A stretch of 64,000 bases of DNA from Microbacterium sp. H83. Its GTDB lineage: Bacteria; Actinomycetota; Actinomycetes; Actinomycetales; Microbacteriaceae. The notes beneath the pieces are model-generated. The model had not been told where the DNA came from and searched no databases. It saw only the letters and a program-made list of their open reading frames with translations. Below, one piece after another: positions 9,233 to 17,441 of this stretch. Position numbers and translations under genes: made by a program. Where the stretch lies: the NCBI RefSeq assembly GCF_001650405.1, contig NZ_LWCU01000005.1, forward strand, positions 29,463-93,462. Direction: 5' to 3'. Every line of letters begins with the position of its first letter. Within the stretch, counting starts at the first letter, position 1.

Positions 9233-10429
9233 CTAGACCCGCGCGTCCTGCCTGGGGATCCAGACCTGCTTGACGATGATCAGGATGGAGGCCGCGACCG
9301 GCACCGCGACGAGCGCGCCGAGGAGGCCGAGCAGCGTGCCGCCGGCGAGGGCGCCGATCACGACGAGCGATCCCGGCACCGCCACCGCCTTGTTCATCAC
9401 GCGCGGAGTGATGACGTAGGCCTCGATCTGCATGTACACGAGGTACACGATCGCGAAGATCAGCGCGGCGATCGGGTTCGTGAACAGCGCGAGGCTCGTG
9501 CCGATGATCCAGAAGATCACGGATCCGACCAGCGGGATGAGCGTGATGCAGAACGCCACCGTGGCCATCAGCGGCGGGAACGGCAGATCGAGGAACAGGT
9601 AGAGGAGGAACGCGAGCACGGCGTTGCAGAAGGCGAGCACAACCATGCCCATCACGTAGCCGCCGACCGAGTCCGTGATCTGGTCGGTGATGTCGGCGGC
9701 GCGGGCTCGATCGCGAGCCGGGGCGAGACGCAGCAGGCCCGTCTTCATCGCCGGCAGCGTCGCGAGGAAGTACAGCGTGAGCACGAGCACGACGATCACG
9801 CCGGAGATGGCGTTTGCGATCGAGGCGCCGATCTGCAGGGCACCGCCCCCGATCGCCGCGATGTTGCCCGGGTCGACGAGGAACTTCTGGACGTCGGCGA
9901 CGAGGTCCTGGAACTGGTCGCCGAACTGGTCGTCGAGGGTCGCGTAGATGTCGGAGCGCGTGAACTCCTGGATCATGCCGGGCACGGATCGGACGAAGCT
10001 CGCGATCTGGTCGATGACGATCGGCAGCACCATCCAGAGGATCAGACCGACGACGACGATGAGTCCGAGGATGACGACGACGACCGACAGGGCCCGGGAG
10101 AGGCCGCGGCGCTCCAGGAAGCGCACGGACGGGTCGAGGCCCAGTGCGGCGAACAGGGCGAGCGCGATGTAGATCAGCACGGTCGACAGGCTCGTGAAGG
10201 CCAGGCCCAGCACCACGGCCGCCAGCCCGCCGAGCGTGAGCAGGAAGCCGAACACGAAGGGACGATCGATCCGCGTCCAGAACGAGCGGCTGGGCGTCAT
10301 CGGCTCGATGATCACCGGGCGCGGCGCGGCCGCATGCTCGGTCTCGACCGCAGCCGTCTGCCCCGCGAACGGCGGCGTGGCAGCGGCATCCGGCAGTGAG
10401 GAGTCCTCGGACTGCTCTTCTTCGCTCAT
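9233..10429 (-). CDS. AI-2E family transporter
   Basis: The 398-residue membrane protein belongs to the AI-2E/PerM (UPF0118) family: an initial pair of helices, a second helix group (ALSVVVVILGLIVVVGLILWMVLPIVIDQ), an extracellular segment and the C-terminal pair-rich block with PPLMATVAFCITLIPLVGSVIFW and the family motif GTLLGLLGALVAVPVAA. Family members export small molecules or act as Na+/H+ antiporters, so autoinducer transport is not implied. I place the start at the ATG at 10429 (MSEEEQSEDSS), because residues upstream are an arginine-rich out-of-family extension. The N-terminal 60 residues are acidic and cytoplasmic. Confidence 0.92.
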   Translation of the reverse strand: MSEEEQSEDSSLPDAAATPPFAGQTAAVETEHAAAPRPVIIEPMTPSRSFWTRIDRPFVFGFLLTLGGLAAVVLGLAFTSLSTVLIYIALALFAALGLDPSVRFLERRGLSRALSVVVVILGLIVVVGLILWMVLPIVIDQIASFVRSVPGMIQEFTRSDIYATLDDQFGDQFQDLVADVQKFLVDPGNIAAIGGGALQIGASIANAISGVIVVLVLTLYFLATLPAMKTGLLRLAPARDRARAADITDQITDSVGGYVMGMVVLAFCNAVLAFLLYLFLDLPFPPLMATVAFCITLIPLVGSVIFWIIGTSLALFTNPIAALIFAIVYLVYMQIEAYVITPRVMNKAVAVPGSLVVIGALAGGTLLGLLGALVAVPVAASILIIVKQVWIPRQDARV

Positions 10430-10521
10430 GTGCTCACGATAGCGTCCGCGCCGTCTGCGGCACCGGGGCGATCGTCGACGCATCGGACGACGGCGACCCG
10501 CGTTTCCGTAGAGTAGGGGGC

Positions 10522-10821
10522 ATGACCGCCGCCGAAGATCCCCGGGCTGAACTCCTCCGACTGCGCGCCAGCATCGACAACATCGACGCCGCCCTCATCT
10601 TCATGCTCGCCGAGCGATTCCGCGCCACGCAGCAGGTGGGTCACCTCAAGGCCGCGCACGAGATGCCGGCGTCCGACCCGGGCCGCGAGGAGCAGCAGGT
10701 CGCGCGGCTGCGCGCCCTCGCGGAGGTCGCGCATCTCGACCCCGAGTTCGCGGAGAAGTGGTTCAACTTCGTGGTCGCCGAGGTGATCCGTCACCACACG
10801 GAAGCCGCAGAGGGCCGATGA
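10522..10821 (+). CDS. Chorismate mutase, AroQ type
   Basis: This 99-residue protein has the length and all-helical pattern of a stand-alone AroQ chorismate mutase, converting chorismate to prephenate for Phe/Tyr synthesis. The N-terminal helix LRLRASIDNIDAALIFMLAERF and the VGHLKA segment match the family's active-site Arg/Lys arrangement. The start is decided by TAGAGT (10509-10514) seven bases before the ATG, which also carries an AGGGGG stretch, so it may be leaderless or use that site. A strong hairpin follows the stop. Confidence 0.92.
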   Translation: MTAAEDPRAELLRLRASIDNIDAALIFMLAERFRATQQVGHLKAAHEMPASDPGREEQQVARLRALAEVAHLDPEFAEKWFNFVVAEVIRHHTEAAEGR

Positions 10822-10830
10822 GCCGGCCTT

Positions 10831-10869
10831 CCGGGCGAGCGACGGTGTGTGCAGCACTCGCTCGCCCGG
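10831..10869 (+). terminator. Hairpin terminator after chorismate mutase
   Basis: CCGGGCGAGCGA (10831-10842) pairs perfectly with TCGCTCGCCCGG (10858-10869) across a 15-base loop, ten bases after the chorismate mutase stop. There is no T run, as is common in high-GC actinobacteria. Confidence 0.7.
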
Positions 10870-10880
10870 GGGCCGAACTA

Positions 10881-10897
10881 AGTTTATTGAATAAACT
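10881..10897. promoter_or_regulatory. Palindromic operator before the ROK regulator
   Basis: AGTTTATTGAATAAACT is a perfect 17-base palindrome in an otherwise GC-rich region, just upstream of the ROK regulator. ROK repressors commonly bind such AT-rich palindromes and autoregulate. The half-site GAATAAAC reappears at 16407-16414 in the sugar regulon's divergent promoter. Binding is inferred. Confidence 0.7.
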
Positions 10898-10932
10898 ATG
10901 ACCGAGAGTACGCACGACGTACCGGTCTGTCA

Positions 10933-12123
10933 ATGGAATCCGACCTCGGGAACCGCATGCTGAACGGCGACGACGCCCATGACACCCAGTCCTCCGTCCG
11001 GCGGGCCAACCTCCGTCGAGCGCTGCAGCTGGTGTTCCGCAGCCCGGGAGTCGAGACGCGCGCGGGCATCTCCCGCGCGACGGGACTCACCGCCGCCACG
11101 GCATCGTCGCTGGTCGCAGAGCTGATCGACAGCCGGCTCATCGTCGACGGAGCCCAGGCTCGGAGCACCGGAGGCAAGAGGGCGACGACGCTGACCATCG
11201 ACGCCGAGCACCACCTCATCCTCGTGATGGTCCTCCGACCCACGGATGCGCGGATCGCCCTGGTCGCGCTCGACGGCACGGAGGTCGCCTCGCGCCGTAT
11301 CGCCTACAGCGAGGGCACCAGGGATCGGACGCTCGAGGAGGCCGTCGCCGACATCGCCGCGGCATACGTCGACCGCCTGCTGATCGCCGGCATCCAGATC
11401 CCCGGTACCACCGACGGGCGCCGTGTGTTCGAGAGCGTGCAGCTGGGGTGGACGGACGTCGCCCTCGCCGATCGACTCGAGGCGCTGGTGAAGGCGCCGG
11501 TGCTGCTCGTCAACGACGTGGATGCCGAGGCGATCGCCGAGTCCGCGACCGAGGACGAGCCGTCGGGCTACCGGCTGTTCATCCACATCGGGACCGGGAT
11601 CGGCGCCGCCGTCACGCTCGACGGCGAGCTCGCACCGGGGCCTCGCGACCGGGCGGGGGAGATCGGGCATGTGCAGGTGCAGTTCGGGGAGCATGCGCGG
11701 GTGTGCCGCTGCGGTCGACGGGGATGCCTCGAGTCGGCGTCGTCCATGACCGCCATGCTCGGGGACGGGTTCGACGACTCCCTCGACGACGAGGCGATCG
11801 CGGCGCTCGCCGCTGCGGCCGACGTAGACCGGCTGGCCGAGGGAGCGCGAGCCCTGGCGCGCACGATCAAGCTCATCGCGGCGGTGCTCGATGCGGCCGA
11901 GGTCGTGATCGGCGGCCCTGCGCGCGTTCTCGGGGACCGCTTCCTCCGCCTCGTGCAGGACGAGATGGACTACACCGCCACGGGCACGGCGAACGTGCCG
12001 GTCCGCTTCGCGGACGCCGATGCCTCGATCGCGACGGGTGTCGCCCAGGTGGCGCTGTCCAGTGCGCTCGGGGTCAGGTGGAGTCCGGCGCAGCTGCGCG
12101 CCGCATCCGTTCCCCGCGCCTGA
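10933..12123 (+). CDS. ROK-family transcriptional regulator
   Basis: The 396-residue protein has an N-terminal winged helix (RRALQLVFRSPGVETRAGISRATGL to GGKRATTLTID, residues about 25-100) followed by a ROK sugar-kinase-like domain with the zinc motif CRCGRRGCLE. It should be a sugar-responsive DNA-binding repressor. Start choice is weak: ATG 10933 has no ribosome site and ATG 10957 is in frame. A mini-frame ATG at 10898-10963, touching the palindrome, overlaps the start in another phase. The next convergent gene, 19 bases on, is a lipoprotein at the tail of the sugar ABC operon, and the shared half-site makes that operon the likely target. Confidence 0.88.
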   Translation: MESDLGNRMLNGDDAHDTQSSVRRANLRRALQLVFRSPGVETRAGISRATGLTAATASSLVAELIDSRLIVDGAQARSTGGKRATTLTIDAEHHLILVMVLRPTDARIALVALDGTEVASRRIAYSEGTRDRTLEEAVADIAAAYVDRLLIAGIQIPGTTDGRRVFESVQLGWTDVALADRLEALVKAPVLLVNDVDAEAIAESATEDEPSGYRLFIHIGTGIGAAVTLDGELAPGPRDRAGEIGHVQVQFGEHARVCRCGRRGCLESASSMTAMLGDGFDDSLDDEAIAALAAAADVDRLAEGARALARTIKLIAAVLDAAEVVIGGPARVLGDRFLRLVQDEMDYTATGTANVPVRFADADASIATGVAQVALSSALGVRWSPAQLRAASVPRA

Positions 12124-12142
12124 TCACGCGTTGCATCCCGGG

Positions 12143-12916
12143 TCAGCCGCCGAACTCGGCGTTGACCACCATCGGGGTGTGATTGACGCCGCAGGCGTCG
12201 CCGATGAGGTCGTTCAGGATCACGCCGGTCGAGATCTCACCGGGGATCCGCTCCGGGCTGCGCATCATCTCCAGCAGCTGGGTGAACCCCGGCGCCATGC
12301 TCGTCTCGGACGACGCGGCGAGCTCGTCGAGGTCGGCGGCCGCGGCATCGACGCGCGCGGTCCATTCGTCGAGGCCGAACGCCTGATAGGTCCCATAGCC
12401 CTGATCGGCGTTCATCAGGGCGCTGTAGATCTCGCCGAAGGCCGCGCATTCGGCGGCGATCGTCTCGTCGGTCTCGAACTCGTCGGCGGAGAAGTGCGGG
12501 GTCACGGTCCAGGCGACGCCATCGGGCACCCAGATGTACAGAGTGGGCGACGCGCTCTTCGCCACCGGCCAGTCCAGGGACTGGAGGCCGGTGCAGGTGC
12601 GCGCGAGCTGCACGTTGTCGAGCGACATCGCGGTCAACACACCGATCTCGAAACGCTCGCCGCCGGTGCACTCGACGTCGAGGGTCACGGAGCGCGCGCC
12701 CTCGGGGACGGGGAAGGGGACTCCCGGATGCGGCCACGTGGGTCCCACGCCCGAGATCGGCTCCGCAGAGAGATCCACGGCGACCGCCTCGGCCGTCACG
12801 GTCGGCGTGGGAGTGGCGTCGGCCGTCGGCCCGTCGCTCGCAGCCCCGCATCCGCTCAGTGCGATCGCGAGCGCCGCGATCCCCCCGGCCAGCATGATTC
12901 CGCGTCCAGCACGCAT
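12143..12916 (-). CDS. Putative lipoprotein of unknown function
   Basis: I do not recognise the family. The 257-residue product starts with a lipoprotein signal ending in LSGC (Cys23), then a Thr/Pro/Ala-rich linker and a domain of about 210 residues rich in aromatic and acidic positions (PFPVPEGARSVTLDVEC early, then LYIWVPDGVAWTVTP). Three or more cysteines in the mature part could form disulfides outside the cell. GAGGGGG precedes the ATG. It lies 68 bases downstream of the MalG-like permease in the same direction, so it may ride on the sugar-transporter transcript. Confidence 0.75.
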   Translation of the reverse strand: MRAGRGIMLAGGIAALAIALSGCGAASDGPTADATPTPTVTAEAVAVDLSAEPISGVGPTWPHPGVPFPVPEGARSVTLDVECTGGERFEIGVLTAMSLDNVQLARTCTGLQSLDWPVAKSASPTLYIWVPDGVAWTVTPHFSADEFETDETIAAECAAFGEIYSALMNADQGYGTYQAFGLDEWTARVDAAAADLDELAASSETSMAPGFTQLLEMMRSPERIPGEISTGVILNDLIGDACGVNHTPMVVNAEFGG

Positions 12917-12984
12917 CGATCCCCCTCGGTCGTCTGCGACCTGTCTACCACTCGTGCGGACGTCTCCGGCGCCGAGCCGACGAC

Positions 12985-13905
12985 CTACTTCACGCTGCCG
13001 GCCGTGAGACCTCCGACGAGACGCTTCTCGATGAGCATGAACAGGATGACGACGGGCAGGATCGCGACGATCGAGACGCCGAACACATACTGCCAGCTGG
13101 TCTCGTACTGCCCGACGAACTTCGTCAGGGCGACGGAGAGGGGCTGGTTCTTGTCGGTCGACAGGATCACGAGCGAGGCCGCGAACTCGTTCCAGCACGC
13201 GACGAACGTGAAGACGATCGCGGTCACGATGCCGGGCCACACGAGCGGCAGGTTGATCTTGAAGAGCACGGTGAAGCGCCCGGCGCCGTCGATCTGGGCG
13301 GCCTCGTCGACCTCCTTCGGGATGCCGGCGAAGAAGGAGTGCATGATCCACACCGCGAACGACAGGTTGAACGCCGCGTTGATGAAAATCATCGCCGCCC
13401 AGGTGTCGCCGAGTCCCAGCACCGTGAACTGGCGGAAAAGGCCCGACGTCAGTACGGCGGGCTGCAGCATCTGCGTGACGATCACGAGGAACAGGAACAC
13501 CATGCGCCCGGGGAACTTGAACCGCGCCGTGTAGTACGCCGCGGGCAGGGAGACCAGCAGCACGAGGAGCGTCGCGAAGACCGCGATGACGATGGTCGAG
13601 ACGAGGTTGTAGGGCAGAGGCGTCTCGGGGGTCGACCACATCGAGATGTAGTTCTCCCAGTGCCATTCGATCGGCAGGTAGGTCGGGTCGACGGATCGGA
13701 TCTGCGGCTTCGTCTTCACGGAGCCGAAGAACATGATCACGTACGGCAGCACGAAGATCGCGAGCACCAGGATGCCGGCGGCGGTGCGCAGGATCACCCG
13801 CGGCAGCGTGACCTGGTCCTCCGTGTAGCGGCGCGTGCGTCCCGGGATGCGGGGGGCGGCGTCGTCCCCCGCGGTGGTGACGAGGGCGGTCTCGGTCATG
13901 GTCAC
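12985..13905 (-). CDS. Carbohydrate ABC transporter permease, MalG type
   Basis: The 306-residue product is the second permease of a CUT1-family sugar importer. Six helices are visible, and the EAA loop reads PKEVDEAAQIDGAGRFTVLF near residues 205-225. The GTG at 13905 is preferred over the ATG at 13899 because AAGGAGG lies seven bases before it; it starts two bases after the MalF-type stop. No ATPase gene is present in the locus, which is normal for CUT1 systems that borrow a shared MsiK-type ATPase encoded elsewhere. Confidence 0.94.
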   Translation of the reverse strand: MTMTETALVTTAGDDAAPRIPGRTRRYTEDQVTLPRVILRTAAGILVLAIFVLPYVIMFFGSVKTKPQIRSVDPTYLPIEWHWENYISMWSTPETPLPYNLVSTIVIAVFATLLVLLVSLPAAYYTARFKFPGRMVFLFLVIVTQMLQPAVLTSGLFRQFTVLGLGDTWAAMIFINAAFNLSFAVWIMHSFFAGIPKEVDEAAQIDGAGRFTVLFKINLPLVWPGIVTAIVFTFVACWNEFAASLVILSTDKNQPLSVALTKFVGQYETSWQYVFGVSIVAILPVVILFMLIEKRLVGGLTAGSVK

Positions 13906-13907
13906 GA

Positions 13908-14888
13908 TCAGACCTCCTTCATGGGCTTGACGGCCTTGACGTAGATCGCGACGATCACGATCACGATGAGGAAGGCGACGACGGACAGCGCGCTCGCGAC
14001 GTCGACCTTCTTCTGCAGCTCGATGTACTTGAAGATCATCGTCATGATCGTGTCGGCCCCGTAGCCGGGGATCGAGCCGGTCATGACCTTGAGGATCGGC
14101 AGCGAGTTGAAGACGTTGATGATGTTGATGAGCACGGCGACCGCGAGGGCGCTGCGCAGCTGGGGCAGGATGATCGTCCAGTACGTGCGCATCGCGCCGG
14201 CGCCGTCCATCTTCGCGGCCTCGAGGGTGTCGGAGGGCACCGTCTGGAGTCCGGCGAGGATCGTGTAGGTCGTGAAGGGGAGTGAGACGAAGATCGCGAT
14301 CACGATCGACCAGGCGAACGCGGTGGCCGGATTCTTCGTCCAGCCGTACCCCACGGCGTCGTCGGAGAGTCCGATGTCGTAGAGGAACTTGTTGAACACC
14401 CCGAAGTACGGCTCGAGGCTGTAGTAGAAGACCATCGTCGTCATCACGACGGATGCCGCCCAGGGCACGATCACCGCCATGCGCACGATCTGACGCCCGG
14501 GGAACGCCTTGTTGAGGATCTGAGCGAGTCCCAGCGAGATGATCACGGTGAACCCGACGACCACGACGACCCAGACGATCGTGCGGAACAGGATCGGCCA
14601 GAACTCCGCGAACGTGAAGACCGTCACGAAGTTGTCGAAGCCGACCGACCCCTTGTCGAGCCCGGACAGCGAGATGTCGCGCGTGGAGTTGAAGAACATG
14701 ACTCCGGCGGGGAACAGCACGACGCCGATGATGAGGAGGAGTGCGGGGGCGATCCAGGGGAGGGCCTGGAGCAGGTCCTTCCCGCCGGGCCGACCCCTCG
14801 AGGCCCGTGCGCTGCGCGCGGTGCCCGGGGTGCGGGGGCGGCCGGTGGCCGCCCCCGCGAGGTTCGAGGATTCTCTGGTCTGGCTCAT
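13908..14888 (-). CDS. Carbohydrate ABC transporter permease, MalF type
   Basis: The 326-residue first permease of the CUT1 importer has a cytoplasmic basic Gly/Arg/Pro-rich N-terminus of about 40 residues, then six to eight helices. The EAA loop is PSDTLEAAKMDGAGAMRTYW, with the ILPQLRSALAVAVL helix after it. It lies between the binding protein and the MalG-type gene, with two bases to the latter, so the three form one operon reading leftwards from the divergent promoter near 16400. Confidence 0.94.
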   Translation of the reverse strand: MSQTRESSNLAGAATGRPRTPGTARSARASRGRPGGKDLLQALPWIAPALLLIIGVVLFPAGVMFFNSTRDISLSGLDKGSVGFDNFVTVFTFAEFWPILFRTIVWVVVVVGFTVIISLGLAQILNKAFPGRQIVRMAVIVPWAASVVMTTMVFYYSLEPYFGVFNKFLYDIGLSDDAVGYGWTKNPATAFAWSIVIAIFVSLPFTTYTILAGLQTVPSDTLEAAKMDGAGAMRTYWTIILPQLRSALAVAVLINIINVFNSLPILKVMTGSIPGYGADTIMTMIFKYIELQKKVDVASALSVVAFLIVIVIVAIYVKAVKPMKEV

Positions 14889-14936
14889 GGGAACTCCCGA
14901 ACCTTTCCGTCGCGTGGTGTCAGCAGGGTCGACGGG

Positions 14937-16184
14937 TCAGCCCGCGTCGACCTGCGCCTGGATCTCGGTGAGCACGTCCTGGGCCGGCTTCGTCTGCAGC
15001 TGGCCGAAGAGCGACTTGAACGCGCCGTCGGTGGCCGACCACTTCGGGTTCGTCGACGGGTAGAACTGCGCGTCGGGCAGGACCTCGAGGAACGGCGCGA
15101 GCGCCTCCTCGCCCGAGAGCTGCTCGGCACCGGACTTGGTGACGGGCAGGAAGCCCTCGGCCTGCACCCACGGCACGTACACGTCGGCGGAGTAGTAGTA
15201 GTCGAAGAAGGCCGTGATCGCCTCCTGCTTGTCCCCGTCGTTCTGGAACGCCATCAGCTGGTCCATGACGCCCAGGGTGAAGGGCGAGCCGTCCTTCGTG
15301 GGGATCGGGACGATGGAGTAGTCGAGCTCCGGGTTGCCGTCGGCGATCTGGCCCACCGTCGGCGGGAGGCCCACCTGCATGCCGATCTTGCCCTGGATGA
15401 AGATGTCCATCAGGGGCGAGCGCTGCGTCGAGCCCGGGTCGGCCTGGGTGGCGCCCGCGTCGATCATCTTCTTGATCTGCTCGGCGCCGGCGAGGTTCTC
15501 CGGGGTGTCGATCGTGATCTCCGACGCATCGCCGAACGATCCGCCGCCGCCCCAGAGCCACACGGCCGCCTCGGCCTGAGCCTCCTCGGAGCCGAGCGGC
15601 ATCCCGTATCCGGAGACGCCGCCGCCGAGGGCGGACACCTTGGTCGCGGCATCCAGAAGCTCGTCCCAGGTCTTCGGGGCCTCGACGCCCGCCTGCTGCA
15701 GCAGCGCGTTGTTGACGAACAGCGCGCGAGCCGACGCGATCAGGGGCAGCGCGTAGGCGGTGCCGTCGACCTCGGCGTTCGCGAGGAAGGCGTCCTGGAA
15801 GTCGGAGTACGTCTCCTCCGAGACGACGTCCTCGACCGGGTAGAGCAGCTCATCGCCGACGAAGCCCGCGAACGGACCTCCGTTGTAGATGTCGGGAGCC
15901 TCGCCCGCCTGGATCTTGGTGGAGACGACCTTCTCGAGGTTGTCCCACGACTGCACCTCGAGCTCGACGGTGATGTCCGGGTTCTCCTTCTCGAATCCCT
16001 CGATCACGTCCTCCCACAGACCCTTGGTCGCGTCGGAGTAGCTCGGGACGAGGAGGTCGAGCGTCGTGCCGCCGTCAGCGTCGCCGCTGTCGCCGCCGGT
16101 CGAGCCTCCGAACCCGCACGAAGCGAGCGTGAGCGTGGCGGTGGCCGCGAGAGCGACCGCGCCGAATCGCAGTGACTTCTTCAT
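14937..16184 (-). CDS. Extracellular sugar-binding lipoprotein (CUT1)
   Basis: This 415-residue substrate-binding protein delivers a carbohydrate to the adjacent permeases. The signal peptide MKKSLRFGAVALAATATLTL ends in lipobox LASC with Cys23, and a Gly/Asp-rich linker leads to a family 1 binding fold (TTLDLLVPSYSDATKGLW, then VEDVVSEETYSDFQDAF and NPKWSATDGAFKSLFGQLQ). I choose ATG 16184 over GTG 16202 because GAGGAA sits ten bases before it. The ligand is unknown, but the divergent catabolic operon suggests an amino sugar or a tagatose/galactose-type sugar. Confidence 0.92.
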   Translation of the reverse strand: MKKSLRFGAVALAATATLTLASCGFGGSTGGDSGDADGGTTLDLLVPSYSDATKGLWEDVIEGFEKENPDITVELEVQSWDNLEKVVSTKIQAGEAPDIYNGGPFAGFVGDELLYPVEDVVSEETYSDFQDAFLANAEVDGTAYALPLIASARALFVNNALLQQAGVEAPKTWDELLDAATKVSALGGGVSGYGMPLGSEEAQAEAAVWLWGGGGSFGDASEITIDTPENLAGAEQIKKMIDAGATQADPGSTQRSPLMDIFIQGKIGMQVGLPPTVGQIADGNPELDYSIVPIPTKDGSPFTLGVMDQLMAFQNDGDKQEAITAFFDYYYSADVYVPWVQAEGFLPVTKSGAEQLSGEEALAPFLEVLPDAQFYPSTNPKWSATDGAFKSLFGQLQTKPAQDVLTEIQAQVDAG

Positions 16185-16392
16185 AGGTGGTGCATTCCTC
16201 ACTGTGTCGGGAGCTGCTCCGCAGAGCAGCGGGGGTGCCGTCCAGCGGATCGGCGGTCGTGCACAGTCGCGAACACTTCACGCGACGGTGCGTGCGGTCC
16301 TCGCCTTCCGCGGGCGGTGACCGGGTGAGCCTGTTCGGGCCCGGAGGTGCAGTCCGCGCCCGAGGGCGGCGGATCGGGGTGAAACTTGTTCG

Positions 16393-16421
16393 ATTATTTG
16401 TCAGGAGAATAAACAAATCAA
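16393..16421 (-). promoter_or_regulatory. Promoter of the sugar ABC operon with ROK half-site
   Basis: On the minus strand TTGATT (16421-16416) and AATAAT (16398-16393) are separated by 17 bases. The spacer carries GTTTATTC (16414-16407), matching half of the 17-base ROK palindrome at 10881. An ATTTGT/ACAAAT pair also brackets the spacer. Position between -35 and -10 suits a repressor site. Confidence 0.55.
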
Positions 16422-16429
16422 GGAGAACC

Positions 16430-16459
16430 TTGCGGAGATTCTCGATGCCGAAATACTAT
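16430..16459 (+). promoter_or_regulatory. Promoter of the sugar catabolic operon
   Basis: TTGCGG (16430-16435) and TACTAT (16454-16459) are separated by 18 bases, pointing right towards the SIS gene about 60 bases on. It is back to back with the ABC promoter, within the 317-base gap 16203-16519, which holds no gene. Confidence 0.45.
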
Positions 16460-16519
16460 GATCGAATCAGTGTCTAAACAATCACAAACTTGCAACTTCT
16501 GGTCCGGAGGGCCCTCGTC

Positions 16520-17419
16520 ATGACTGAACTTCTGCCCGGCGCGCACATGCGCGAAGAACTGCACTCGCAGCCCGAGACCTGGGCGAGGGCGGCGGACCTC
16601 CGTGACGCGCAGGCCCTTCTGCCGGCATCCGGCGCTCGCATCGCGGTCGTGGGCTGCGGCACCTCCTGGTTCATCGCCCAGTCGTATGCCGCGCTGCGCG
16701 AGTCCTCCGGCCACGGCGAGACCGACGCCTTCGCGGCGTCGGAGGCGTTCGTCGACCGCGGCTACGACGCCGTCGTCGCGCTGACGCGGTCGGGCACCAC
16801 GACGGAGGTGCTCGAGCTCGTCGACCGCGTCAAGGGGCGCATCCCCACCGTCGGCGTGATCGGCGACCCGAGCTCTCCGCTCGTGTCGCTCGTCGATGAC
16901 GCCGCGCTGCTGCCGTTCGCCGACGAGCAGTCCGTCGTGCAGACGCGGTTCGCCACCACCGCTCTCGCGCTCTTCCGTGCCTCTCTGGGCGAAGACCTCA
17001 CGACCGCGATCGACGATGCGGCCGCCGTGCTCCGCGAGGAGGACGACGACGCCGGGCTCCGCGACGCCGAGCAGTACTCGTTCCTCGGACGCGGCTGGAC
17101 CATCGGGCTCGCGCACGAGGCGGCTCTGAAGCTGCGCGAGTCCTCGCAGTCGTGGACGGAGTCGTATCCGTCGATGGATTACCGCCACGGTCCGATCGCG
17201 ATCGCCGCGCCCGGGCGCGTGACCTGGCAGTTCGGCGAGGCGCCGGAGGGGCTGAGGGAGCAGGTCGAGGCGACCGGGGCCCGTTTCGTGCAGCATCCGG
17301 TCGACCCGATGGCCGACCTCGTGCGGCTGCATCGCGTCGCCCTCGATCGAGCCGTCGCTCGCGGTCTCGACCCCGACCAGCCCCGCAACCTCACCCGGTC
17401 CGTCATCCTGGACGCATGA
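16520..17419 (+). CDS. SIS-domain phosphosugar isomerase/deaminase, AgaS-like
   Basis: The 299-residue protein has two SIS domains: the first with VVGCGTSWFIAQSYAALRE and LTRSGTTTEVLELVD, the second with FLGRGWTIGLAHEAALKLRE and DYRHGPIAI. This layout is like AgaS and the isomerase half of GlmS, which interconvert ketose and aldose or amino-sugar phosphates, here without the glutaminase half. It heads an operon with a ROK kinase, PfkB kinase and class II aldolase, fitting phosphorylated amino sugar to tagatose- or fructose-phosphate conversion. The ATG follows CGGAGGG by nine bases. Confidence 0.85.
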   Translation: MTELLPGAHMREELHSQPETWARAADLRDAQALLPASGARIAVVGCGTSWFIAQSYAALRESSGHGETDAFAASEAFVDRGYDAVVALTRSGTTTEVLELVDRVKGRIPTVGVIGDPSSPLVSLVDDAALLPFADEQSVVQTRFATTALALFRASLGEDLTTAIDDAAAVLREEDDDAGLRDAEQYSFLGRGWTIGLAHEAALKLRESSQSWTESYPSMDYRHGPIAIAAPGRVTWQFGEAPEGLREQVEATGARFVQHPVDPMADLVRLHRVALDRAVARGLDPDQPRNLTRSVILDA

Positions 17420-17441
17420 CACGACCCGCACGGAGCACCCG

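Noticed and set aside
10898..10963. 22-codon frame starting at the ROK operator
   Set aside because: No supporting composition or ribosome site; it overlaps the regulator start and is noted there only as a start-site complication.
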